A DNA stretch of 64,000 nt, taken from Phallus indusiatus (lineage: Eukaryota; Basidiomycota; Agaricomycetes; Phallales; Phallaceae). Below the pieces are notes generated by a model. That model saw nothing but the letters and a program-made list of their open reading frames with translations, was not told the DNA's origin and made no database searches. This document shows positions 1 to 10,702 of this stretch, one piece after another. Within the stretch, counting starts at the first letter, position 1, and each line of letters opens with the position of its first letter. Made by a program: the position numbers and the translations under genes. Location: the NCBI GenBank assembly GCA_027605045.1, contig JAQFWX010000002.1, positions 1,426,001-1,490,000 on the forward strand. Direction: 5' to 3'.

Positions 1-794
1 TCTGCGAGGGATGTAGACGGGGTAGCTGCCATCATGAACATTAAAGCGGCTGCGCTTGGGTCCGGGCGGTACTTGTTTGTGAAGGCATTGAGAGAGGAGA
101 GATCGCGTTTGAGGAAGTGGCAGTCTGTTGCGTGGACGGATTGGAGGAGATGGAGGTTGGGGTCTTGTTGACTTAATGGGTGTTGTTGGGAAGAGGAGAA
201 GGCGGAGAGGTCTTGAATGTGGGAAGAGATCTTGTTGGTGATAGTTGAACAGAATTGGGTGTGGGTTGAAGGAGTCTCCGGAGTTGACTCCGTTGGGATT
301 TGACCACGGTAGAACTACGTGGGAGATATTAGAATGGTGAATGACGACGATACAATTGAAACGGATCTTACGGAATCACCGTATGACAGTACTCTTCCGT
401 CCTTGATGTTGATATTAATTCTGCCATCTGTGACTTCCAAGCCGTTGACATATTGGTTGACGTAAACGTGAGTTACGCCGGTCCGTGAGTCAGTATATGA
501 ATCGTCTCGGATAACATATGAGGCATGGACCGAGACCAGATGATCCGGCAGCAAAGTGTCCAAGAATGAGCGTGCAACGTCGAATGGGTCAGAAGGAGCA
601 CGAGAAGAGAAAGAGGAGACAAATGAGAGGTGGGATGGCGGGGTAGTTGTGTAGACTGTGTGGGGCAACGTTGGACCAAAGCCGAGAGATTTGCGGCGAG
701 GTGCTTGTTGTTGTTGCCCGTGCTCGCCTGAGCCATGTGCAAAAGCGATGGCGAGGTTGGCGAGAATGAGCAAAGCCTTGAATGTACCACGCAT
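1..794 (-). CDS. Fungalysin-type extracellular metalloprotease (M36), N-terminal part; runs off the window start
   Basis: Secreted zinc metalloprotease of the fungalysin family. Only the signal peptide and propeptide are in the window; the catalytic HExxH domain would lie beyond base 1. The protein starts at 794 (MRGTFKALLILANLAIAFAHG), a clear signal peptide. A Gln run follows, then a propeptide with the FTP-like pattern of M36 enzymes: PFDVARSFL, then VTHVYVNQYVNGLEVTDGRI and NINIKDGRVLSYGDS. A 57-nt intron (about 315-371) joins SYGDS to FYRGQIP and restores a frame that stays open to base 1. The FTP domain normally keeps the enzyme inactive until the propeptide is removed. The family call rests on the propeptide only. 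The partial state is due to the window edge, not to a break in the gene. Confidence 0.85.
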
Positions 795-2509
795 GGTTGA
801 TTGAGATTGAGGAGGAGGTGGTGGTGGTTAAGAAAAGAAAAGAGTTAAAGGGTGAGTCAGGAGATGATAAGCAAAAAAACCAGGAGCCCACACGACCTGG
901 AAATGTCCCTGAGTTTGGTCAAAATATGACGCGGCCCCTTTGGCGATGCAAATAGCTCGGTGTATTAGGTAAGCATCAGTATCATCATCATCATCGACTT
1001 TGGTTCCCTCTCCCCCTAAACTATGGCTCGATATGGTCGACTTGGCTGTACTTGTCTATATCTAGTTCCGTAGAATTGAAACTGACAGAGAGTCTCACAA
1101 GGAGTATAGTGACCAAGCAGAGTCCAAATAGTTTGCATTTTCGTTCAATTTAGTTGCCACCGTTGCGGGCGCTAACAACTTTTTTTTTGCTGTGGTATGT
1201 AACACGCACCGCATTGCTGCGGATCACATACTATCACATCCTAGTAACACGAATTAACAATTGCTTGTTATACATATCCTCTTTCATCTGTTATCGCATT
1301 AACTATCATGCCTATCAAGCCAATCCAATTCCGGCGCTTTTGCACTCAAAAAGTCTCTGGCAAATACTTTGGCCTCGAGGATCACACCCCATTCCAAACA
1401 TTGTGAATTACGTTACAGCCATGCGGCTTACTTTCCAACGCCCAATTCCTTGAACAGGTTTCCAATTTCTAGTTTGAACAATTTGGCACTGCTACTGTTG
1501 TTCACCCCCCTTTACGCGTATACATAGTACGCGTACACAATCTCCTTATCTCGGGTATCCGATATCGAGTCTTCACTAGCTTCACTTTTGAATTCGCCAC
1601 TGAAACAGTTCATACGACCTACTAATTCGTCTGGTCTTCTTTATATTCCCCCTATTGTCTTTCAAAAGCCACCCTGCGTTATCAAGAGATAATGATTCCA
1701 TGTTGCGGAATCGGAATGAGATAACGGAACTTGCCTAGCATGTGTCTATAATTGGATGGGATTCGATCTATGTACATACCAGTTCATGGGCACGAGATGG
1801 TTTATCTCGTCCTCTTCCAACTACGAGCTGCAAAGTAACAACAAAGATTGAACCATTCAGGAAAAGTCGTCTCGCCACGTCAATTGAAGCTGTACAATTA
1901 AATCAATCATCATCCTCTCAGGCCTCAGGAGTAGATGAGTATATATATAATAAGCTTCTCACCCTTCTCCCTTGGCGAGCATACGCACAAGCCCTGTCTT
2001 ATCCCAGTCGTGATTGGTTCGTACGGTGTTCACTCCGGTTATTAGCTATGAGTGAAAGACCGTGATTCAAAACAAAGTAGTCTTCCTTCTTCCTCGTTGA
2101 TATTGACGTTCTCAAGAGTCATATCACTCAAAAGCTCGACGCTGAATCACTTTGCCCTCCAATGTGTGCCCGCGCACGGAACGACATGATACACCGGCCG
2201 GCATGTCATGCAGCACTCCAGTTTGTTCCACAAGATCATGCCCTCTTCACTCCATCCATTCTAGCCATGGCATTGGCCAATTCAGAACGCTATCTCCATA
2301 TACGCTATCGTCTCAACGCGGCTATTCAACTTCATTTTCATGATCAAACCGCGTGACTATCCCGTTCCACATGTCCTAACGGATAGAGACTTCTTTCATT
2401 TAAAAAAGCCAATACCATGAAAAAAAAACGCTTCTCTATTCAAATTCAAATTTTGCTCAACGACAACGACACTTTGAGGTGTTGTTGAGCTGACTTTGCT
2501 TGAGGTGCC
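795..2509. other. Intergenic, no gene seen
   Basis: Divergent upstream region of the fungalysin gene (minus) and the Atg22-like gene (plus). Short ORFs here show no protein-like composition or splice continuity. There is an ATC/TCA microsatellite near 975-992 and an AT-rich TATATATATAATAAG tract near 1940, too far from either start to be assigned. Confidence 0.5.
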
Positions 2510-5061
2510 ATGGCGTTTCCACCATTGAGCTCTCCGAGTATGGACAACGATTCCCCCGCCAAATATCAATTGGATGTTGATACCGTGGCAAAGTTGAAAG
2601 AACCATCGGATCAGGATGTTCACGTGGTTATACAGGAATCGAGCTCGAGCACTAGCAAAGACAATGGCCAGCCTCCTCTCATTGCTACCGTCGATAACGA
2701 AGGGCCTATTGTAACAAGAAGAGAGCTCTGGGCTTATTATCGTAAGTCCAAATCAGAAAAGCGCGAGAGTAGTTTGTGTTAACGATTTTTTCAAGTCTAT
2801 TATAACGGCGACAATGTAAGCAAGTTTCAAAATTCTGTCCGTGTTCATGTCTTGAAGCAACACAGGGCGTAGGACCAATTGGTACCGTACTCCATCCCTC
2901 TCCAAAAGAAAATTATCCTCATCTTCTTTTAAACAAGGCTACTCGATGACCCTCTTCCAATCCCTCGCAACAAGCGCAGCCCACGACGCATCTCTCGGTC
3001 CAGGACACCCCTGTACAGCCTCTACACCTTCCAGCGCATGTCTTTTACCATGGGGAAGCCACGGCGGCACTAAAAGCGTCAGCTCAGTCGTACTCATCGC
3101 AAACGGCGTAAGCTTCGCGATCATGACCGCACTGTTTACAACTATCGGAAGTGCGGCCGACTACGGCTCGTTTGGCCGGTGGCTTCTATTTGCTGTAACT
3201 GTTGTATGTTGGGGCGCCCAATTCGGAAGCATGAGTTTAACATGTGAGGATTCCTTGTTCTCGGGTTTTTTTTTTCAAACTGTTGCGCTGATTTGGTTTG
3301 TTTTTGGCTAAGCTCCAAATAGATGGGGTGTGGCTATGGCTTTGTATATCATTGGATACGTATCATACGGCGCTACACTCGTTTTTTATGCCGCACTTTT
3401 TCCACGGTTGGCTCGGAATACGGCTCATGCTAGATCTTTACGAGCTAAATATGAGCGCGGGGAGCTTCCTGCCGAAGAATATGAAATCGAGGAGAGCCTG
3501 GAGAAAAACAGGATAAGCAATATTAGCACCGTATGTTGTTATTCATGTTCAAAAAGATCTCATTTTTGAAATATTATTCTTGCAGGCGCATAGCAATATT
3601 GGATATATTATGACTCTCGTTTTGAATTTGTCAATTCTTCTTCCGTTAGCGAATAATCCCAAAGTAGACAACTATACTATCGTTCTGTACGTTCTTATTA
3701 AAATATTATCATCATCTTTCATTTCTCATAATCAAATTTTTAGCACAAACGCATATTGGGTCGTAACCGGAATATGGTGGTGTACGTGTCTCAGTGCACC
3801 CATATTAGTATTTATTCATAGTCACATCGTCAGTCATTTTTCAACAGCCCCGACCAGGTCCGCGTCTTCCAAAAGGAGAAAGCTATCTAACCATCGGATG
3901 GAAACAGGTTAGCCCATAACTATACTATATGCACTAAAACGACGCATAATCATTTTGTTGAATTATCAGATTTGGGAAGCACTAAGACAATATAAAAAGC
4001 TTCCATATACATTTATATATTTAGTCGCTTTTTTCCTTTTGGCGGATGTAAGTTACATTGATCCTGATTGAGATAGAGGATTTGTACTTATGTATGTATT
4101 GTGTTGACAGGGCTTGAATACGACTGGGACACTCGTCAGTATTTGTCAGAATGATAAATTTTCGTTTTCGTTTTTGCAAAATACGTATCTGGGGCTTGCT
4201 CAAGCTCTTACATCTACGTTAAGGTAAGAAGAAAGTTTCTTTGCAAAGTTTATGAGCTGACGTCTGACGTTGTGCATAGTACTTTTGGGTTTTGGTACAT
4301 TCAGAGATACTGGAAAATCAACACAAAAACTATGGTTTGTTAAGCACGATACTATTACTCTACATCTCATTCAAAAACGGCATTTTTGTATCTTAGTTCG
4401 TCGTCACGAACATCTTCACAGTTCTTATTCCATTCTGGGGAATGTTAGGCATCTGGACAACTAAAATCGGGTACGTGACATCTTTCAAGTTAAATAGCTA
4501 AGTTGATATGGAAAACACATCACAGATTCCACAACGCCTGGGAATTTTGGGCGTACAACGTCGTGTTTGGACTTTTTCAAGCTCCTTATTATGCGTTTTC
4601 TCAGACTATGATGGCAGGTTCGTTTTTGAGTTTGCGTTGTGTGCATGTGACATCCATATGAATTGAATTTGACATTTTTTTTAATTTGTAGAATTAACGC
4701 CACCTGGATTTGATAACATGTTTTTCGGACTCTTCGGACTTTCAAATCGCGCGTCGAGTATGATTGGTCCGAATGTTATTCAAGCTATCATTGATAATAC
4801 CCGTGAGTGGACACATAATCTAAAAGATTCTTTGAATTTACGTTATTGCCAGAAAACAACTGGCAAGGGTTCCCGTTTTTGTTTGCGCTTTGCGCAGCTG
4901 CTTCGCTTGTTATTTGGTTTGGCGTTGATGTTCAAAAAGGAAGAAGAGATGCTATTAGGTTTAGTGATGAGAAGAGGAAGGGGAAAGGAAAAGGGAGTAG
5001 ACTCGGAGAGGGTGAAGATGGTCTGGGGGAAGAGGTTGAGAATGAGTTGGTGAAGGGTTGA
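2510..5061 (+). CDS. ATG22: Atg22-like vacuolar amino-acid effluxer (major facilitator fold)
   Basis: Integral membrane protein of the Atg22 family, which exports amino acids from the vacuole after autophagic breakdown. It starts at ATG 2510 with a roughly 70-residue acidic and serine-rich cytosolic tail. Typical Atg22 landmarks follow once short introns are removed: TRRELWAYY, then YYNGDNGVGPIGYSMTLFQ, the segment SVSSVVLIANGVSFAIM, then TTIGSAADYGSFGRWLLFA and, near the C-terminus, GLFGLSNRASSMIGPNVIQA. At least nine introns split it, mostly 50-70 nt. The last exon ends with a basic then acidic tail after GVDVQKGRRDAIRF, with stop at 5059-5061. The family call is firm from the ADYG and LSNRASS(M/F)IGP motifs. 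The exact borders of the middle exons (3.3-4.7 kb) were not all resolved. Confidence 0.85.
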
Positions 5062-5524
5062 GTAAAATTGTCAATAGATGATACTATTCCAGAGGTGGCG
5101 TGTATGAATATACAATGTAATTTTAGCGATTTCGAAACATGTTATAGTAACTTTTGAGCTTGATATTCTGTGAAGTACTACAGTCTTATCAAATATCCTC
5201 ACCAGAAAATGAACCGGTCACCGGCGGGCAAGGAAGGCGTGGGACGTGCTGACAAGCAGTATGTACTATGCTCCGCTCCATGGCAAACGCTGCAAACGAG
5301 TGGCAGATGACTTGAAGTGCCTCCGGACCCGAGTCGGACTGTCGGAGCGTCACGGTGAACTTGAAAGGAGGTCGGCGGTGCCGCCACTACTTATAAGGAG
5401 TCCGGGATGCCATGACTCGACTCAACTCCAGTGCCGCCACAGGTACGCCCACCAAAACGCTAGCAAAACAAGTGTCGTCCTTTCGCAACAACTTCATACT
5501 ACTTGTACATATATTAATAACTTC

Positions 5525-7009
5525 ATGACGGAGTCCCCAACGTCTCCGCCATCAAAATCGTTAGATGAGGCTCTAGAGGCAACCCGACTATCATTTTTAT
5601 CCCAGGGACGCCGATATTATCGCTCCGGTCGAGACGAGATTGAGGACGTTGAAGGGTATCGGCCTGGGGGATTCCACCCTGTTGCTATTGGCGATGTATT
5701 TTCCAACGGTCGTTACAAAGTGTTGCACAAGTTGGGTTTTGGGGGCGGGTCTACTGTCTGGCTCGCCCGAGACTTGGAGTCACCAGGCTCAGACGGGTCT
5801 CTTGTGGCGTTGAAGATTCTTGATGCCGATAACTCTTCAAGACCGAAAGATGAGATTCCAGAACTGACCGTTCCCACAGCATTGGATCGTATTCTCCGGG
5901 ATACTGGGAATACCGGCGGTCTTCATAGTTTCCAGCTGGTCAAAGATCATTTCACTGAGCAAGGGCCTAACGGAACACACCTATGTATTGTCTATCAATT
6001 CTATGGTCCTAGCGTATTCACTATGTCATTGAGATGCAAGCGCTTGAATGGAGATCTAGTCAGGAAGGTCGCAAAACAACTCGTCAGCACTGTAGAGCTC
6101 ATGCATTCTGCAGGATTTGTACACGGAGGTTTGTCACCCCAACAGTTCTCTATGACAATTGTCAATTCTTTATTAATAAGTTGATTAATTTTTTTTTGCT
6201 TTTTTCTTCCAGACTTGACAACAAGTAATGTCCTCTTTCACATTTCTGACCGGGTTTGTAAATGGTCGGACGATGAAGTCTATGCAACCCTGGGTATGCC
6301 TAAGACAGAGGAAATTAGAACCTTGGACTCTTCTCCACTCGCACCACATGCGCCTGAGAAGCTCATTGTACCCTTTGACATCGCCCGTCTCACATCCCCG
6401 TCTCTTTTACAAGAAAAGATTGTTCTCATTGACTTTGGTCAATCTTTTGCTACAAACAATCAGCCAAAGGATTACCAACCAGGTACAATACTGTACTACC
6501 AAACCCCGGAAGACCGCTTCGAAAACAAGTCCAGCGGTACTGCTTCTGATATTTGGGGTTTAGCATGCACACTATTCGCAATTCGCGCGGGTTGTCCACT
6601 TTTCGATTCATTCCTTGGCAGCGATAAGGAGGTTCTCATAGAGACCGTTCAGACGTTAGGTAAATTACCAGAGCCTTGGTGGAACGCTTTTGAGAAACGG
6701 CATATTTGGTTTGAGGAAGACGGGGAACCGAGGCCCAAGGAAATTCAAGAGGCGCAGAGCTTGTTTTCTTCTGTCAAGACCTCCATATATGAGGAATTAA
6801 GGAAAATCGGAGAACGGGACCGAGAGCGGGACCGGTTTCTCTCTAGTAAAGACAAAGGGCCGATGTTTGAGATTACTGGGACGAAGTTGGAGGAAAAGGA
6901 GGTTTTGCTTTTAGGCGATCTTTTGGAGAAAATGCTCAAGTACCGTCCAGAGGAAAGGATCACTATACAAGAGGTTGCAAACCATCCGTGGTTTAGCTAC
7001 ACTGGATAA
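5525..7009 (+). CDS. SRPK-like serine/threonine protein kinase
   Basis: Protein kinase resembling the SR-protein kinase branch that expanded in Agaricomycetes. Two exons (5525-6128, 6213-7009) encode 466 residues. The intron falls inside the catalytic loop: removing it gives VHGDLTTSNVLF, restoring the catalytic Asp that the unspliced frame lacks. Other motifs: the pre-kinase GYRPGGFHPVAIGD, a glycine loop GFGGGSTVWLA, the lysine in VALKIL, a DFG-type IDFGQSF, TPEDRF as the activation-segment end and SDIWGLACTLF. The catalytic loop reads HGD instead of HRD, as is usual in this fungal subgroup. The ATG at 5525 is preferred because homologues start just before the GYRPGG block; an in-frame upstream ATG at 5246 would add 93 residues of no recognisable kind. 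Possible TATA (TTATAAGG) near 5390. Substrates are unknown. Confidence 0.85.
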
Positions 7010-7494
7010 CAACTGGTTTCTCTTTCTATTATCTTCCGAGTGCAATAAATAAGCGTTCTTTTTATCATCGCTTTTGCTACCCATGTCGACGTTTAACTGC
7101 TTCTGCTCAATCACCTTCCAGCTTTTCGCTTAGACTCACGTTTCCTTCGCCATGATGACATAACCGTTATTGGAAAGCACGGATAAGCATGCTCGCCTGT
7201 TAACCGACCGTGCACTGCGGTAATCTTTCATCGTCAGGTCTCAGAACTCTATTTACATAACTCGTTGCACATCTCATTCTGTGCTTTCTTGTTCGCATGG
7301 GTTAATAATCTTATTCTTACTTATTTACATAGATCTTATCAAATTGCTTTTTGCTTTAATTACGCCGCTTTCTCTCGGTGCAGTCTCAGAGGGGTCATTG
7401 AACACATGCAAGCCCACACAATCTGACACTGATATAGTTTTCGGATAGTAGAAATGTAAAATCAGAAATAGTTTAATATATTACGAGTACAGTG
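7010..7494. other. Intergenic, no gene seen
   Basis: The 3' flank of the kinase gene, with an AATAAA-type polyadenylation signal just after 7040, leading into repeat element A. Nothing else was recognised. Confidence 0.5.
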
Positions 7495-7978
7495 AGGACT
7501 CTGATAGGATTTAAACGCGTGAAAACGCGTAATACAAATGTGAATAAATGCAGGTAAGACGCGTCATGGTCTAGTGTGGCTATACTTTTGGAGAGATAGT
7601 GGGGTTGAAAGACCGCCTTCAATCGTGGGTAAAAGCTATGATGCCGTCCAAGTCGTTGTCTCCACGGAAGCCTTCATTGTGGCTCCATCGCCAGGTTTGC
7701 CTGGAAACTCTTGGGATTACCAGCAGGCCTCTTCGTCAGTACGGGTAGTTTGTCGGGTAGTGTAACGCGTCTTCTACGCGAATGACATAGGTGCAGTTGA
7801 GGCGCATGCCTCCGTTGCACGCGCATAATGAAGGTTGGTAGATACCGAACCATTCCAGCGCAACCCAAGTTCGCCGCGCAAGCACAGAATAAACTTCACC
7901 GTCTGGGTTGCTGCAGAGTTAAAGAGCCGTGTTGGGGCAATCGGTTCCCCGTCTGCCATGAGAATGCCGTTAATTACT

Positions 7979-8224
7979 TTAGGGTCTGACTGACACAAAA
8001 TAAAATGTTCTTACGGTTCTGCTTTTCCCAGTGGTAGTTACTTGGGAGTAACCACGTTTGAGAGCTTCGCTACTCGACCCGGGACCCAGAGTGCATTCAC
8101 GACGATCCAGATTGTGGGTCGCATCGTATGAAGATGAAAAGGCGCCTGGCTGATGAGAAGAGCCAGCGCTGTGATGCGTTGGTGCTAAGGAGGTGGTGAA
8201 ATGGGTGCCTTGGGTATCGGACAT
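7979..8224 (-). CDS. Small conserved ORF in left arm of element A
   Basis: 81 codons from ATG 8224, reading in the same direction as the element's promoters. It is Ser/His/Gly-rich with no signal peptide or membrane segment. It shares frame with the opposite-arm ORF at 8746-8979 (about 80 percent identity by eye over 70 residues; shared SSHQPGAFSSSY and GPGSSSEALKRGYSQV). The skeleton recurs in copies B and C. A splice-donor-like GTAAGAACATT follows the KSRT end in every copy, so the ORF may continue in another exon. Function unknown. Confidence 0.35.
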   Translation of the reverse strand: MSDTQGTHFTTSLAPTHHSAGSSHQPGAFSSSYDATHNLDRRECTLGPGSSSEALKRGYSQVTTTGKSRTVRTFYFVSVRP

Positions 8225-8745
8225 GATGCACAATTTGGAAATACGAGTAAAGGTGTTTGCAAGATAGAAGTATTTGGTTTTGTCTCGATGGCCAGAAGCC
8301 TCGGTCAGTTGTAAAAAGCCCAGAAGCGGTGAATAACGGGAAGGGAGTGTCGACGCTACAGCAGGAGGTGTGGGTCTTTGACACGCGACGAGATGGTAGG
8401 AGGAAGAAGAGTTGTTCAAGGTCCTCGTCCATCGTCGCAAATGTGAGGCAATGTTCAACACCTGGGACAGTTTTGTGGTCCATGAGCATGAGCATCTTGT
8501 CCAGGACGGCGCGTTGCGAAATACGCGTTACCCTAGATGTGACATGACGTATGCTTATGCAATGCCCATGTGCTAAGAACAAACGCGCGCCTTTATCGTC
8601 TCTCCCGATGCATCGTTGACACCCGTCGTTCGACGTTCACCGCTTCTGAGCCTTTTTCAACAGAACGAGTCTCCTTGCTTATCGGGCAAAAATCACATAC
8701 TTCTGTGTTGCAAACACTTTCACTCGCCTTTCCAAGTTGTGCACT

Positions 8746-8979
8746 ATGTCCAGTACCCGAGGCAACCATTTCACCACCTACTCAGCACCAGCGCATCACA
8801 GCGCTGACTCTTCTCATCAGCCAGGCGCATTTTCGTCTTCTTACAATGCAGCCCATGATCTGGATGGTCGTGAATGCACTTTGGGTCCCGGGTCGAGCAG
8901 CGAAGCTCTCAAACGTGGTTACTCCCAAGTGGCTACCACTGGGAAAAGCAAAACGCATTCTGCGTCAATCAGAACCTAA
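8746..8979 (+). CDS. Small conserved ORF in right arm of element A
   Basis: 77 codons on the strand opposite to the element's promoters, the mirror copy of the ORF at 7979-8224. It keeps the same start context and the segments SSHQPGAFSSSYNA and ECTLGPGSSSEALKRGYSQ. Beyond the shared end, a second similar block (IAPTRLFN, then VKFALYL) continues in another frame near 9010-9080, as it does in the left arm near 7960-7890. Function unknown; it may be only the reverse arm of a hairpin. Confidence 0.3.
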   Translation: MSSTRGNHFTTYSAPAHHSADSSHQPGAFSSSYNAAHDLDGRECTLGPGSSSEALKRGYSQVATTGKSKTHSASIRT

Positions 8980-9639
8980 AGAATGACATTATCATGGCAG
9001 AAGGAAAACCGATTGCCCCAACACGGCTCTTCAACTACGCAACAATCCAGGCGGTGAAATTTGCTCTGTACCTGCACGGCAAAGGAATAGTTCGGCATCT
9101 ACGAACCTTCACTATGCGCATACAACGGAGGCAAGCATCCCAACTCTACCTAGGGAATTCGCGTAAAAGAGGAGTTTCACTACCGCAAAAACGATTCGTA
9201 TTGACGAAGAAGCCAGGAGTGAGTTTCCAGGCAAACATCGCAATGGATTCGCAATGGAGACTTCCATGTAGAAAACGATGGGGTCCTAGCCTATACCCGC
9301 GATTGAAGGCCTACCTACCGCTGGGAAAAGCCTGTGTAAACGTGCACTCTGATATTAGCGGCGTGGGAGACCAAATCGTCTAGTGGGTATGAAGGACAGA
9401 ATTTTACATGCCTCGCCCGGGGCTTGTTTTCTGCACCAGTTCCATTAACAACCTCCGGTTCTGTCTGTCGAACACGGATTGTTTCGGTTGAGTCTGGCGG
9501 TTTACATTCAATGAAGCATCCGTGTACCATTTTCAACTCGCTCTAACCCAGTGAGCTCGTGTAAGTGACCGTATTGAATCTCGAACAAGACGAGGCACTC
9601 ACTGTGTTAGGTCGGTGAGAGTTCAGAGGTGGGGTGTGA

Positions 9640-10030
9640 GTTGATGTCTGGTAGTAAGGGCTGAAGCTCACCATTTATATAGGGCGGGGGAGACTGGTCT
9701 GGTCCATACAATGGGACTGGTATGCATATTCGTTGTCCGATTAATAATCCTAAACCTCGCAAACAAGACTGTGCCTTGACCTCCAACAAGGGAGTTTCTA
9801 GCATGGACCTCTCCGGAGCGTCCGGAAGCAAACAAATCACCCCGTTAGGTCTATGAGATGTTGGGGAAAGGAGTGAAGGCTGGGTAGTGTGTTGATGTCT
9901 GGTGAAAGGCGAAGCCCACCGTTTATATAGGGTGAGGGAGACTGGTCAGGTCCATACGACGGGACTGTACGCATATATGTTGTCCGAATAATAATAGTCC
10001 TAAACCTCACAAACAAGACTGTGCCTTTTC
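9640..10030 (-). promoter_or_regulatory. Two tandem TATA promoter modules of element A
   Basis: Two similar units about 248 bp apart, both on the minus strand and pointing into the palindrome. In order each has: an upstream block reading GAGGTTTAGGA, GGACAACATATATGCGTAC or a variant, then TATGGAC, then CTATATAAA, then CAGACATCAAC about 30 bp downstream. The same order recurs twice in copy C and once in copy B. The TATA box followed by a conserved initiator-like region suggests RNA polymerase II promoters; activity is inferred. Confidence 0.6.
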
Positions 10031-10702
10031 TTTTATAAACAAGAAACAAGGCAATTCCTGGTCCCACGGACCTTTTCACAGCGTCCGGATGCAGACAAAC
10101 AACAAGGACGGTCGCACCGGCGATCGAAGTGCTTGAGTTTAGGACAATAAGCAACAAAGCTAAAACCTTCACAAAGATGTCTTAGTTTCTGTTGACGGGA
10201 AAGGGGATTAATTATTCAATATATTTATAACAAACACGACATTCAACTACTCATTGCCACATACATCTCACTCAGATAGTATTCCATCGACGGCGATTGA
10301 AGACAACGACCGTATTGTTCAAAAAAATTCTAAACTTGTGGGAGACGTACGGGATCAGGGGTTTAAAGGACAAGCTCCTCAAAAGACCTTTGGTCCAGAC
10401 TTTATTTTTTATTAATGTCAGGAGGCCAGCTTTGAATGGTCCTGGCTGCTTTGGTGCCCTTGCCGCTAGGGCAAATTTCAATTGGGCCTCGATGGTCTTA
10501 CTCACCGTTATCGTCATTTACCTCCAAGTGCCAAAATTGTGGAAACAAGTCTTGTGCACAATTCCACACTTTTGATTCAACAAACAAACGTCCTTTTTAT
10601 TGGTAATCCGTGTTCGCCATCACAACATCTAGTAATAGAATTTTTGCGGCCTAACGCCACTTCTATACTAGTGGCACGACTATTCTCGAAACTAAATATT
10701 AT

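Larger units (their letters stand above)
7495..10640 (-). mobile_element. Palindromic repeat element, copy A (unclassified)
   Basis: First of three related elements. In element orientation (minus) it has: a conserved lead segment (about 10640-10190); two tandem promoter modules with TATA at 9930-9921 and 9682-9673; then a long imperfect inverted repeat with arms of roughly 0.8 kb, at about 9340-8570 and 8250-7560. A non-palindromic spacer lies between the arms at about 8520-8260. It ends in an ACGCGT-rich tail near 7558-7510. Copy C matches it in the same order along the whole length; copy B matches from the promoter module on. Arms are recognised by near-identical small ORFs on opposite strands. 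No transposase, reverse transcriptase, integrase or LTR was found, so mobile_element is used only because it is dispersed. Borders are approximate, set by where similarity to copy C fades. Confidence 0.7.

Noticed and set aside
7979..8224. Mating pheromone precursor (small ORF in a repeated, divergent pair)
   Set aside because: No C-terminal CaaX box and no pheromone-like maturation site; no STE3-type receptor gene is nearby.
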